A DNA stretch of 64,000 nt. Source: Flavobacteriales bacterium. GTDB lineage: Bacteria; Bacteroidota; Bacteroidia; Flavobacteriales_F; PHOS-HE28. Below are positions 1 through 7,825 of this stretch, one piece after another. Below the pieces are notes generated by a model. It did no database searches and was not told the DNA's origin. It was given only the letters and a program-made list of their open reading frames with translations. Within the stretch, counting starts at the first letter, position 1. Each line of letters starts with the position of its first letter. Location: contig JADJKO010000002.1 of assembly GCA_016705955.1 (NCBI GenBank), positions 1 to 64,000 of the forward strand, read 5' to 3'. A program made the translations under genes and the position numbers.

Positions 1-243
1 GCCACAGGATACAAGGTGTTCGCGGTGGAGCAGACCCTGGGTGCTATTCCCTTGAATGAGCTCGGTCCGGTGGGGGAGGACCCCATCGCGCTGGTCTTCG
101 GAAATGAGTTGAACGGGGTGTCCGAAGCTGTGGTGGTGGCCTGCGACCAGTGCGTGGTGATCCCCCAGCACGGCAGCAAGCACTCCTTGAATGTGTCGGT
201 CTGCGCGGGTGTGGTCCTGCATCATCTCACTGGGAACCAATAG
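1..243 (+). CDS. TrmH/SpoU-family RNA 2'-O-methyltransferase, C-terminal part (cut by window edge)
   Basis: The reading frame is open from the first base, so this is the last ~80 residues of a longer protein. It contains the SPOUT signature segments LVFGNELNGVS (SAM-binding motif 2) and IPQHGSKHSLNVSVCAGVVL-like motif 3, which form the trefoil knot that binds S-adenosylmethionine. Family members 2'-O-methylate tRNA or rRNA riboses in the cytoplasm. Which RNA is modified cannot be told from this fragment. The stop codon is at 241-243. Confidence 0.85.
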   Translation, partial: ATGYKVFAVEQTLGAIPLNELGPVGEDPIALVFGNELNGVSEAVVVACDQCVVIPQHGSKHSLNVSVCAGVVLHHLTGNQ

Positions 244-326
244 GGAAGAGGCAACCGAAAGGCCTTCCACGGGTCTAAGTGGACGGAACCTCACAGACGG
301 ATGAGGCCGTACAAGCGCCACTCTTC

Positions 327-334
327 TATATTTG
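327..334 (+). promoter_or_regulatory. Bacteroidota -7 promoter box TATATTTG
   Basis: An exact match to the TAnnTTTG -7 element of Bacteroidota, 18 nt before the ATG of the outer-membrane protein gene. No convincing -33 TTTG box is seen. Confidence 0.5.
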
Positions 335-352
335 GCTGCCCGCCGAACGCTC

Positions 353-1315
353 ATGATCAGGATCTCTCCGCGCTTTTTCCTATTGGCCCTCGCGTTAGGC
401 CTACTCGCCATCGGTCCGGTGAGTGCCCAGTATTTCCGGCAGTCGAACTACTGGAAGACCCACCGGCAAGAGGTGGAGTTCGGCTTGGGGATCTCCAACT
501 TCCTAGGTGAACTGGGTGGCAGGAATCAGATCGGATCCCCCTTCGTGTGGGACCTGGAGTTGAGCCAGACACGCCCTGCGGCCTCCTTGGCGTACCGCTA
601 TTACCTCGCGCGACAACAATCCTTGCGTTTGCGCCTGACCTACGGTGTGCTGGCCGGCAACGACAACCTGACCACGGAGCCCTTTCGCCATAACCGCAAC
701 CTGAACTTCAAGTCCGATGTGGTGGAGCTCAGCCTGGTGTATGAGTTGCATCTGTACCGGGAGGAATTGGGACACATCTACGACCTGCGTGGGGTGAAGG
801 GCACCAAGAGCGGCCGTGTAGGACTGTATTTCTTCGGCGGGGTCGGTGCGTTCTACTTCGATCCGCGAGCGCAGTTCAACAATGCATGGGTACGCTTGAA
901 ACCCCTGCATACCGAAGGTCAGGGCTTGCCGGGCGGTGCAGAGGACTACAACAACATCCAAGTGTGCATTCCGATGGGTGTCGGTATCCGGCGGGCGCTC
1001 ACGAAGCAGTGGAGCGCTGGACTGGAACTACAGTACACGAAGACCTTCACGGACTACATCGATGATGTGAGTACGAAGTACTACGACAACGCGGCGATCC
1101 TTGCCGCGAATGGTGATATCGCCGCTTTCCTTGCGGACCCCAGCTTGAACGAATTGCCATGGGACGCTACCGGCACCAACGCGCAGCGCGGTGATGAGAC
1201 CGACCTCGACGCCTACCTCTTTTTGAAGTTCACGGCGGACTGGAAGATGTACAAGTACAAGAGCGGCAGCAAGAAGTACCGCGCCCGCATCCGTCGCCAG
1301 AAGATCGTGTTCTGA
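353..1315 (+). CDS. Outer-membrane beta-barrel protein (DUF6089-like), secreted
   Basis: A 320-residue protein. I start it at the ATG at 353 rather than an upstream TTG, because this gives a clean signal peptide: MIRIS, then a hydrophobic run (FFLLALALGLLAIGPVSA) and cleavage after SAQ. The mature part has alternating polar and aromatic strands (e.g. LGLYFFGGVGAFYF-like, SLAYRYYLARQQSLRLRLTYG) typical of Bacteroidota beta-barrels annotated as DUF6089 or PorT-like. Such proteins sit in the outer membrane; the specific role is unknown. It is followed by a strong terminator. Family assignment is by recollection of the pattern, not by alignment. Confidence 0.7.
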   Translation: MIRISPRFFLLALALGLLAIGPVSAQYFRQSNYWKTHRQEVEFGLGISNFLGELGGRNQIGSPFVWDLELSQTRPAASLAYRYYLARQQSLRLRLTYGVLAGNDNLTTEPFRHNRNLNFKSDVVELSLVYELHLYREELGHIYDLRGVKGTKSGRVGLYFFGGVGAFYFDPRAQFNNAWVRLKPLHTEGQGLPGGAEDYNNIQVCIPMGVGIRRALTKQWSAGLELQYTKTFTDYIDDVSTKYYDNAAILAANGDIAAFLADPSLNELPWDATGTNAQRGDETDLDAYLFLKFTADWKMYKYKSGSKKYRARIRRQKIVF

Positions 1316-1338
1316 TCCGTACACCTGCGGATCCACGC

Positions 1339-1374
1339 AGAACGCCCCGGCCAATTGGTCGGGGCGTTCTGTTT
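1339..1374 (+). terminator. Rho-independent terminator after the beta-barrel gene
   Basis: A near-perfect hairpin (arms AGAACGCCCCGG and its complement, one G-T pair) followed by TGTTTT, starting 23 nt after the stop codon. Confidence 0.8.
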
Positions 1375-1388
1375 TGGGGTGGGCCGGG

Positions 1389-1731
1389 GAATGCAGTAGG
1401 CAGTTTGAAGAACGCAGTAGACAGTTTGCAGTCGGCAGTTGCCAGTTCGAGGAATGCAGTAGGCAGTTTGCAGTCGGCAGTTGCCAGTCCGAGGAATGCA
1501 GTAGGCAGTTGGCAGTCGGCAGTTGCCAGTTCGAGGAATGCAGTAGGCAGTTTGCAGTAGGCAGTTGCCAGTTCGAGGAATGCAGTAGGCAGTTGGCAGT
1601 AGGCAGTTGCCAGTCCGAAGAATGCAGTAGGCAGTTGGCAGTCGGCAGTTGCCAGTTCGAGGAATGCAGTAGGCAGTTGGCAGTCGGCAGTTGGCAGTCG
1701 GCAGTTGGCAGTCGGCAGTTGCGAGTTCGAG
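1389..1731 (+). repeat. 42-bp tandem repeat built from a 7-bp GGCAGTY-like unit
   Basis: GAATGCAG recurs at 1452, 1494, 1536, 1578, 1620 and 1662, exactly 42 bp apart, with a longer imperfect unit before (1389-1451) and short 7-bp units (GGCAGTT/GGCAGTC) after. Each 42-mer is six variants of a heptanucleotide. Because 42 is a multiple of 3, several frames on both strands stay open through it. These long open frames look accidental: low complexity, no start context, and they run into flanking genes. No function is known to me. Confidence 0.9.
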
Positions 1732-1740
1732 AAGTGCGGA

Positions 1741-1889
1741 CGCGAGATTGAAGATGACGGGTGTTGGTTTGAAGAACGCGGATGCTCGTTCGAAGAATGC
1801 GGAAGGAAGATCGAGGGTGGCGCACCTACTATACCGGCTCCGGGGCCGCAGGGTCCGCCTCACCACGCGCGAGCCAGCGCAAGGCGAGA
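1741..1889 (+). repeat. Dispersed repeat, copy A left part (interrupted by IS110)
   Basis: The segment GAAGAACGCGGATGCTCGTT... through ...GCGAGCCAGCGCAAGGCGAGA matches 4094-4229 closely. It continues on the far side of the IS at about 3180 with CGGAGGTTTTCG. The insertion therefore splits one repeat copy. Confidence 0.75.
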
Positions 1890-1895
1890 CTTATT

Positions 1896-2922
1896 CTATG
1901 TCATTTGCAAGTGTTTTTCGGTTGCCGTTGTCGAAGTGAGGTGTGGAACGAAGGGCTGGCCTCTGCGGATGACCGCGCACACGCGATGCAGGATCTTATT
2001 CCGCACAGCGTTGACCACCAGGATGGGCTTCTTGCCTTCGGCCACTTTGCGTTGGAAGTAGGTCTTGAGTTCGCCAGCACGCTGCGTTTGCCAGCGCCGC
2101 CATGTGCAGCATGGTCTTGAGAGTCTTGTTGGCTTGATGCGACACGCGTGTTCGTCCGCGCACACTGCTGCCTGAGCTGCGCTCGAAGGGCGCTACACCG
2201 GCATGGCAGGCCAGCTCGCGCGGGTCTGTGAAGCGATGGAACCCGTCGGTGAGGGCGATGAGATAGGCTGATAACTGCGGACCCACGCCTGGGATGGAGC
2301 GCAGCAGATCGTATTGCTCGCTGGTGTGTTCATCGCCCCTGACCTGTGCCATGATCAGTTGTTCCACACGAAGCACCGCGCGATCCGATGCAGCGATCAA
2401 GCGCTTGTCCAGTTGGTTGAATGCTTTCTTGATGTCCGGATCCATATACCGGTTCAGATCACTGATGTGCTTCTTGTACATGGCCCGCACGCGCACCAAG
2501 TGCTGCCTGCGGGTGAGCAGGTGCTTGAGCTTGTCGAGCTTCAGGTTCTGGGCCGTGAACATCCGTGCCCGTTCGCGGAAGGTGCGCGCATACTGCGCGA
2601 TCCGCAAGGCATCGACCTTGTCGTTCTTCACGCGCTTGATGCCCATGCTCTGCTGGATGTCGCGCGGATGCGCCAACCATGTGGGCCACTGTTGCTCCAC
2701 TACCAGGTTCAGCATCATCAAGGTGTAGTGGCCGGTGGGTTCCAAGCGCATCAAGCTCTGTTCGATCTCCACAGCATGTCGCTTGCGCCAAGCGGCCATC
2801 AGCTTCATCACCGCTTTGCGGTCGTTACCCACTTGGGCGCTCTCCAAGTGCGTGCCTAGTTCATCGAGCAGCGCAAAGTCGAGGGTCTTGCTGCTTACAT
2901 CAATGCCGATCCAGTGCTTCAT
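1896..2922 (-). pseudogene. IS110-family transposase/recombinase, frameshifted near its C-terminus
   Basis: The N-terminal RuvC-like DEDD domain begins MKHWIGIDVSSKTLDFAL (first Asp), has LEPTGHYT (Glu) and KNDKVDALRIAQYA (Asp pair). The C-terminal Transposase_20 domain shows LLRSIPGVGPQLSAYLI and the serine-containing SGSSVRGRTRVS. Near 2085-2095 the frame changes: the first frame degenerates into a tail ending at 1996, while the expected ending (RAGELKTYFQRKVAEGKKP... to a stop at 1896) lies in another frame. Removing one base would give ~341 residues, the normal family length. Either the element has decayed or this is a sequence error. The enzyme would act with a bridge RNA to recombine the IS with target DNA. 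Confidence 0.85.
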
Positions 2923-3170
2923 GTTCGTTTACTTTTTGGTTCAACACATGATCGCTGGAGAGGCTGAGTTGACAGGTCCGATGCTCCATGACTCTAATAG
3001 GCCCTTACGCCTGAAATTCTATCCGAGCCTAGGACCTGAGAAGGCCAGAGGTACCCATAAGTCTCTTAGGGCTTGTGCCCTAGCTACGGAGTTGGTTCAC
3101 CCCTGGCCCGGCTCAGTTCTCTTCAGTGATCTATCCCAGACAAGGAACGAATCCTCATCGATGGGCAAGA
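2923..3170 (-). ncRNA. Candidate IS110 bridge RNA region (left-end noncoding leader)
   Basis: About 248 nt with no reading frame lies between the presumed left end and the transposase ATG, read on the minus strand. In the IS110 group this segment encodes the structured bridge RNA that pairs with donor and target DNA. Small hairpins are visible, for example AGGGC-ACAA-GCCCT around 3067-3080. I could not assign target-binding and donor-binding loops, so the call rests on family knowledge and position. Confidence 0.45.
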
Positions 3171-3310
3171 CTAGAGCCTTCGGAGGTTTTCGCAAGGGGC
3201 CGCGATCGCGGTTCAGCCTACCGAGGTCCAGACTCAGATGGTGTGGTCCGGATCGCAGATCCGAACCAGCAAATCCGCGCTAGCGGGGGCGATCAGCGGA
3301 CACCATGCAA
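3171..3310 (+). repeat. Dispersed repeat, copy A right part
   Basis: CGGAGGTTTTCG, then GGGGCCGCGATCGCGGTTCA, then CCGAGGTC, ending with ACCAGC...CCGCGCTAGCGGGGG and ATGCAA. The same order of blocks occurs at 4326-4425, which ends with ACCAGCGAAC, a TCCCCGCTAGCGGGGA palindrome, and GCTGCAATG. Confidence 0.7.
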
Positions 3311-3321
3311 CGGTCCAAGAC

Positions 3322-3612
3322 CTATGGCCCGAACCTCGGGTGGGGCTTCCTGCTGGTATGCCTCACCTGGTACACGACCACCAGATGCCCGCGCACTTCA
3401 TACACTACGCGGTACGGGAACTTGTGTACCATCGCATGCCGGAAGTCCCCTTTGCGCTTCTGCCCGGACGGGCTCAAGGCCAAGCTCTGGTAGCATGCGT
3501 TCAAGGCTTGTAGGAAACGATGTCCCAGACCTGGTTTTCCTCGTTCGTAGTAGGTGAAGATCTCGCCGACCTCTTCGGTGGCCTCGGGCAGGACCTGTAC
3601 CGTGTAACTCAT
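3322..3612 (-). CDS. ParE/RelE-family toxin
   Basis: A 96-residue basic protein of the usual ParE/RelE length. It has the family pattern: an N-terminal strand (YTVQVLPEATEEV), helices with EIFTYYERGKPGLGHRFLQAL, and the C-terminal FPYRVVYEVRGHLVVVYQVRHTSRKP that carries the conserved arginine and the beta-sheet core. Members poison DNA gyrase or cleave ribosome-bound mRNA; which one applies here is not clear. The start overlaps the stop of the upstream antitoxin by four bases (ATGA), so the two are translationally coupled. The pair lies between repeat copies. Confidence 0.85.
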   Translation of the reverse strand: MSYTVQVLPEATEEVGEIFTYYERGKPGLGHRFLQALNACYQSLALSPSGQKRKGDFRHAMVHKFPYRVVYEVRGHLVVVYQVRHTSRKPHPRFGP

Positions 3613-3848
3613 CGCTTACCGCCCTCACGCGCAAGGCGCATGGATTCCTCCACGCTGTGGGGCTTGCTCTCTCCGCTCAGGTAGCGAGCGCGGCGGCGCT
3701 CCAGTTCGGCCACCTCGTCATCCGTGAAGTCATCCTCCACTTCAGGCACCTCGGTCTCGATGGCCTTGGCCACGCGTTGCAAGGCTGCTTCATCCCAGAT
3801 GAGCATCAAGCGGTGCATGAGGTCCAGCTTCTTTGATGCGATGTCCAT
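3609..3848 (-). CDS. Antitoxin of the ParE/RelE-type pair
   Basis: A 79-residue acidic protein just upstream of the toxin, in the usual antitoxin-first order. It has a predicted helical N-terminus (MDIASKKLDLMHRLMLIWDEAALQRV) and an acidic middle (PEVEDDFTDDEVAELERRRARYLSGE) that resembles the toxin-wrapping tail of small Bacteroidota antitoxins. No clear ribbon-helix-helix or HTH is visible. Function is inferred mainly from the toxin next door. Confidence 0.75.
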   Translation of the reverse strand: MDIASKKLDLMHRLMLIWDEAALQRVAKAIETEVPEVEDDFTDDEVAELERRRARYLSGESKPHSVEESMRLAREGGKR

Positions 3849-3934
3849 GGCGTTGTGTTTCGTCGTGTAAAGTTAGGACGACTTCATTCGTTCGGGGTCC
3901 TCGGGAGGCGGGGGCCAGTGAAGCCACTTACCTA

Positions 3935-4051
3935 CGATCCCGGCTCTGGTTCCGCAGGGTCCGCCACTCGCGCACCGGCCAGCGCACGGCGAGACCCGGC
4001 GGAGGTTTTCGTCTCGGGGCCGCGATCGCGGTTCACCCTGCCGAGGTGTAA
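3935..4051 (+). repeat. Dispersed repeat, copy B
   Basis: Same block order as the other copies: CGAT-CCGGCTCTGG-CCGCAGGGTCCGCC, GCCAGCGCACGGCGAGACCC, CGGAGGTTTTCGTC, GGGGCCGCGATCGCGGTTCA, CCCTGCCGAGGT. The stretch 3849-4451 holds no gene that I can support. Confidence 0.75.
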
Positions 4052-4080
4052 TCACGGTTCACCCTACCGAGGTCTAGAGG

Positions 4081-4428
4081 TTGACGATGAAGGGTGCTGG
4101 TTTGAAGAACGCGGATGCTCGTTCCGAAGAATGCGGAAGGAAGGTTGAGGTAGGGTGGCGCACCTACGATACCGGCTCCGGGTCCGCAGGGTCCGCCTCA
4201 CCACGCGCGAGCCAGCGCACGGCGAGACCCATGCGGAGGTTTTCGTCGCGGGGCAGCGATCGCGGTTCACCCTGCCGAGGTCTAGGGTCCGCCACTCGCG
4301 CACCGGCCAGCGCACGGCGAGACCCGTCGGAGGTTTTCGTGGAGGGGCCGCGATCGCGGTTCACCCAGCCGAGGTATAGAACCAGCGAACATCCCCGCTA
4401 GCGGGGATTAGCGCAGACGCTGCAATGA
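4081..4428 (+). repeat. Dispersed repeat, copies C and D in tandem
   Basis: 4094-4284 repeats the left part of copy A (AAGAACGCGGATGCTCGTT...) followed by the CGGAGGTTTTCGTC and GCGATCGCGGTTCACC blocks. 4287-4380 repeats the second half again. The block ends with the palindrome TCCCCGCTAGCGGGGA (4393-4408). Open frames through here are shadows of the repeat. Confidence 0.8.
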
Positions 4429-4451
4429 CCTAATGACCTAAAGGTTGAAGA

Positions 4452-5210
4452 CTACCAAAGCCTTCCTTTTGAGTAACTCGAAACTCTGCATACTTCGACC
4501 AAATACGTCAGGAGCGAGTGATTAACTCTAATACGAGCAGCGCCATTCATATCACGGAGCTTTCTCCAACTCTTGGCACTTGGGCGCAGTACCGGTATTG
4601 TTTGAAAACCCACTCGCGCCAGCTTCATCATCCCATCCTCCAGTTTGGCACTCCTGACACGAACGAATAGCCTGCGCGTCAAGTCGTTCCTCGAAAGGTT
4701 GAGCATTACGTGAACGCTATCAATATCTCCCTGAGGTAATCGAATTGCCAGGGAATCGAAAAGCCGAGTGCTGTCAACAAGGACTGTTGCGGTTAAGTAG
4801 CGAGGAACGAAATAGGCGTCACTTGTAGCCAGCAACTGCCTATGAAGACTGTCCAGCAGATCCAATTGCTCGTTGAAGATCAGCCGCCCTACTTCGTCGA
4901 AGAAGCGAACCAGCACCTTCTCGGACTGCAATCCATGGGACCGCCTTCGATATTCTACCATCGAATGCTTGCATCCTTCGGAAAACCTGTCGTTAAGCAG
5001 TATCTCACCGCCAAACAGGCCGTAGTGCCCATACGAAGAGATCGGATGTGAAGAACGCGGCGTTGATCGGAGGACAAAAAGCCCGTTCCGGAAAAGGAAA
5101 ATGTCACAACTATCCGGACTCAGATCAGTTGCGACTCGCATCATCACACACGTCTGGCACGAGACCTTGTTGCATAGGACAAGGCTCATGGCAATCACAA
5201 AGTGTCTCAC
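4452..5210 (-). CDS. Hypothetical secreted protein
   Basis: Not recognised. The open frame extends to 5396, but its first part would run through the terminator at 5329-5357. I therefore prefer the GTG at 5210, giving a signal-peptide-like start (M/VRHFVIAMSLVLCNKVSCQ). ATG codons at 5306 and 5189 are alternatives. The ~252-residue product has no repeats, no later membrane span and no motif I know; it has regions such as VLVRFFDEVGRLIFNEQLDLLDSLHRQLL. Base composition is lower in GC than the neighbours, which may point to recent acquisition. It lies between the repeat island and a convergent-looking terminator. Confidence 0.5.
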   Translation of the reverse strand: MRHFVIAMSLVLCNKVSCQTCVMMRVATDLSPDSCDIFLFRNGLFVLRSTPRSSHPISSYGHYGLFGGEILLNDRFSEGCKHSMVEYRRRSHGLQSEKVLVRFFDEVGRLIFNEQLDLLDSLHRQLLATSDAYFVPRYLTATVLVDSTRLFDSLAIRLPQGDIDSVHVMLNLSRNDLTRRLFVRVRSAKLEDGMMKLARVGFQTIPVLRPSAKSWRKLRDMNGAARIRVNHSLLTYLVEVCRVSSYSKGRLW

Positions 5211-5327
5211 TGAAAATACTCGGAACCGTTGCAGGGTTTGCCGAAGGTGACCCTGCAATACGAATAGCGCGGTGTGTCGAGAAGATGGTTCGCTCGTGCA
5301 GTGCATGACCACCCGAAAGTAAACGAA

Positions 5328-5359
5328 GAAGCCCCGCTCTTGCGAACGGGGCTTCTCAT
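5328..5359 (-). terminator. Rho-independent terminator of the OmpA/TPR lipoprotein gene
   Basis: GAAGCCCCG...CGGGGCTTC hairpin with A/T-rich flanks, 18-50 nt downstream of the stop codon at 5377 on the minus strand. Confidence 0.75.
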
Positions 5360-5376
5360 CATTCAGTTGAAGTGGC

Positions 5377-7089
5377 TCAGAGCCCGAGCTGTCCATTGAA
5401 GTTGCGGAACTCGAGGTCCTTCATCGCCTTGTCGCGGAGGCTGGCGTCCTGCTGCACGGCCATACCGAGGTGGTTGCGCACCATGTCGCCGTTGCTTTGG
5501 CGGGCACCGATGATGGCCATGAGGTAGTGGCCCATCGCGCTGTCCTTGTCGGAACTGGCCTCCAGGATGCGCTGTGCACCGGCGGCATCGCCACCGAGGG
5601 CTTTCGCCAGCGCAGCGTTGAAGCTGTTGGTGCCGCTCATGTTGCTGTTGGCGCTACCGTAGTCGCCGTTCTGGATGTCGATGATGCCCATGTTGTACTT
5701 CACCTCCGGACCGGCGGCGGTGGCCTTACGGTAGAGCTCCATGGCCTTCTTGCGGTCGCCCTTCAGGCGCGCCACCACACCGAGGTTGTTGGTGCTGATC
5801 GGGTTGTCCGTGGTGCTGTTGGCTTTTTGGAATTCGGTCTCGGCCTCGGCCATCTTGTTCTGCATCATGAGGATGTAGCCCGCGTTGTTCGGTCCGCGGT
5901 AGTCTGCGGGGAAGATGCGGCTGGCCTCGCGGTAGATGCGGAGCTTCTCGTTGAGGTCGGTGGTGAGGGTGGCGCTGAAGAGCAGTTCCTCCACGTTGAG
6001 GGAATCGGGCATGCTCTTGCTCATGGCGATGAGTTGCTCATCGCTCTTGCCCCCGAGTTCGTAGTTGAGGCGCATTTCGCTGCGGCGGAGCTGCGGGAGG
6101 ATCTGCTCGGCGATCTCCTTATAGGTGGCGGCCATGTTGCGGATCTCCTCTTCGCGCTTGGTCACGTCGGGGTACATCTCCAGTACGCGGAGCACGAGGT
6201 CCTTGTCGGGCACGGTGCTGCTGGCCTGCATGGCCTTCTTGAAGCCGTCCCAGTCCTCCCCACGCGGGTTGAGGCCATAGAAGGTCTCGAGGCTGTCGCT
6301 CTTCAACTTGGCACGCTTGATCTCGCCTTTGGCCCATGCGCTCGCGCTCTTCGCACGGTCGCTGGCCAGATTCTCGTTCTTGCTCAATTCACCCTCGGGG
6401 CTGGCCCATGCATCAATGGCCAAGCCGGTGAGGCGGACGTTACCTGCTGCCTGTACGCCCTTGATGAAGGAGGACAGTGCTTTCACGTCGGCATCATTCA
6501 ATTCACCCGGACGCACCACGCTGGCATTCACCAGATAGTTGATGGTGGCATCCGTGCTGTGGGTGGTGATCCGCTGGAAGGCATCCGGCGCCATGAGGAC
6601 CTTGTCGTCGCTCATGAGCAGGTACGGTGTGGTGATCACGCCGTCGGCGATCTTGATGGGATCGAAGGGCACTTCCTTCTTGCCCTGTTTGCCGAGGATC
6701 TTCACCATGAGTTCGCTGGTGCTCATGGCCGGGGTGTAGGCCACCTTGGCGCTGTAACTGAAAGCCTTGCCGGTCTCGTAAGGGATCACGGTGAAATTGC
6801 CCACGGCCTTGTCGCCCTGGAAGCCCACCATCTTGTAGGGGGTCTCGCCACCGACGTAGGTGAGGGTGGGGGTCAATTCCACCAGTGCCTTGCGGTAGAA
6901 GTATTTGCCCGGGAAGGTGCCGTTGATACTGACGGCCACGGAATCGCCTTGGACAATGAGGGGATTCGGGTCTACCGTGTACTTGATGTTCTCGACGTAC
7001 TTCTTCATCTTGCCCAAGCCACCGCAGCCTGCGATGACCAACGAGGCGGCAGTGAGAAGGGTGAGGCCTTTGAAGTGGCGCTTTTCCAT
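5377..7089 (-). CDS. Lipoprotein with OmpA-like and TPR regions
   Basis: 570 residues from the ATG at 7089. It begins MEKRHFKGLTLLTAASLVIAGCGG, a lipoprotein signal peptide with lipobox AGC. About residues 30-170 are a beta-rich region (VDPNPLIVQGDSVAVSINGTFPGKYF). Around residues 190-260 lies a stretch resembling an OmpA C-terminal fold (LTGLAIDAWASPEGELSKNENLASDRAKSA). The C-terminal ~200 residues are tetratricopeptide-like (AGYILMMQNKMAEAETEFQKA, NNLGVVARLKGDRKKAMELYRKA). This architecture is seen in Bacteroidota cell-envelope lipoproteins; the exact role is unknown. A TATACTTG box lies about 30 nt upstream on the minus strand. Confidence 0.75.
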   Translation of the reverse strand: MEKRHFKGLTLLTAASLVIAGCGGLGKMKKYVENIKYTVDPNPLIVQGDSVAVSINGTFPGKYFYRKALVELTPTLTYVGGETPYKMVGFQGDKAVGNFTVIPYETGKAFSYSAKVAYTPAMSTSELMVKILGKQGKKEVPFDPIKIADGVITTPYLLMSDDKVLMAPDAFQRITTHSTDATINYLVNASVVRPGELNDADVKALSSFIKGVQAAGNVRLTGLAIDAWASPEGELSKNENLASDRAKSASAWAKGEIKRAKLKSDSLETFYGLNPRGEDWDGFKKAMQASSTVPDKDLVLRVLEMYPDVTKREEEIRNMAATYKEIAEQILPQLRRSEMRLNYELGGKSDEQLIAMSKSMPDSLNVEELLFSATLTTDLNEKLRIYREASRIFPADYRGPNNAGYILMMQNKMAEAETEFQKANSTTDNPISTNNLGVVARLKGDRKKAMELYRKATAAGPEVKYNMGIIDIQNGDYGSANSNMSGTNSFNAALAKALGGDAAGAQRILEASSDKDSAMGHYLMAIIGARQSNGDMVRNHLGMAVQQDASLRDKAMKDLEFRNFNGQLGL

Positions 7090-7189
7090 GAATGCGATCT
7101 TGTTGTGATTTCGGCCGCAAGTATAATCACTGCTTTTCGTGATCATAGGATTCCTGCCCCCTTAACTTCTCCACATAGCGCCGTGCGCA

Positions 7190-7819
7190 TCAGAGGGTTG
7201 CAACGCGGTGGTCGGATGTGGACGGCGCGTCGATCAGATCGAGCAGTCGGTCGAAAGCCGTAGGGTCGTGCAATAGGTCCTGATCGGCGAGATCGACCAC
7301 GAGGACTTTGGTGCGCGCGCTCTTCTGGAGGTGGTCCATGTAGTGTTCCTGCAATTTCAGCAGGTATTCCGCGCCGATCTGCTGCTCGTAGGATCGTCCG
7401 CGCACGCGGATGCGCTCCCGCACGCGCTCCAGATCCAAGTGCAGGTAAACGATGAGCTCGGGTTGGGGCAGGTCGCCGTACATGATCCGGTACAGGTCGC
7501 TGAACAGCGCATATTCATCGGACACCAACGTCGCGCTGGCGAACACCAACGATTTGCCGAGTGAGTAATCCGCCACGGTGCAGTTGGCGAAGAGGTCCTG
7601 TTCGGTGACCCGTTTCAACTGGTGGTAGCGCTGCGCGAGGAAGCTCAGCTCCACGCTGAACGCATAGCGCTCCGGTTGTTCGTAAAAACGGGGGAGGAAA
7701 GGATTGTCGTCGAACTCCTCCAGGACCAAGCGGCCGTTCCACCGTTCCGCAAGACGGCGGGCGAGCGTGGTCTTGCCGGCGCCGATAAGGCCCTCGATGG
7801 CGATGTAGGAGTAGCGCAT
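7190..7819 (-). CDS. Deoxynucleoside kinase (first of two in the window)
   Basis: 209 residues. The P-loop is GLIGAGKTTLARRL (residues ~10-23). EEFDDNPFLPRFYEQPERYAFSVELSFLAQRYHQL is the typical substrate-binding segment, VADYSLGKSLVFA contains the D-x-S motif, and RVRGRSYEQQI is the LID arginine region. It phosphorylates deoxyribonucleosides (probably dA/dG) using ATP in the salvage pathway. It starts 6 nt after the end of folK and is presumably cotranscribed with it. A paralogue lies at 13680-14423. Confidence 0.85.
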   Translation of the reverse strand: MRYSYIAIEGLIGAGKTTLARRLAERWNGRLVLEEFDDNPFLPRFYEQPERYAFSVELSFLAQRYHQLKRVTEQDLFANCTVADYSLGKSLVFASATLVSDEYALFSDLYRIMYGDLPQPELIVYLHLDLERVRERIRVRGRSYEQQIGAEYLLKLQEHYMDHLQKSARTKVLVVDLADQDLLHDPTAFDRLLDLIDAPSTSDHRVATL

Positions 7820-7825
7820 GGCGGG

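Larger units (their letters stand above)
1890..3170 (-). mobile_element. IS110-family insertion sequence, ~1.28 kb
   Basis: The element holds one DEDD transposase gene on the minus strand. Its limits are inferred from a copy of the local dispersed repeat being broken: upstream repeat sequence ends at ...GGCGAGA|CT (1890-1891) and resumes after ...GGCAAGA|CT (3171-3172). A CT dinucleotide at both edges matches the core dinucleotide used by IS110-group recombinases such as IS621. There are no terminal inverted repeats. The long noncoding side is upstream of the transposase (about 248 nt) and the downstream side is only about 5 nt, the arrangement of the IS110 group rather than IS1111. Confidence 0.7.

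Noticed and set aside
332..352. TTG start for the beta-barrel protein at 332
   Set aside because: The ATG at 353 gives a standard signal peptide and lies 18 nt after a TATATTTG box.
1389..1731. Possible CRISPR array
   Set aside because: Units are directly adjacent with no unique spacers, and no cas genes are present.
1028..1866. Long open frames on both strands through the 42-bp array (up to ~265 residues)
   Set aside because: They exist because the repeat period is a multiple of three; the translations are low complexity and overlap the beta-barrel gene.
2290..2860. Plus-strand frames opposite the transposase
   Set aside because: Shadows of the minus-strand gene; no family features.
3208..4360. 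GCGATCGC as a cyanobacterial HIP1-type marker
   Set aside because: It occurs only inside the dispersed repeat, not throughout the window.
5470..7263. 597-residue plus-strand frame opposite the OmpA/TPR lipoprotein
   Set aside because: His/Val/Ala-rich antisense frame typical of GC-rich coding DNA; the minus strand has a lipobox and TPR motifs.
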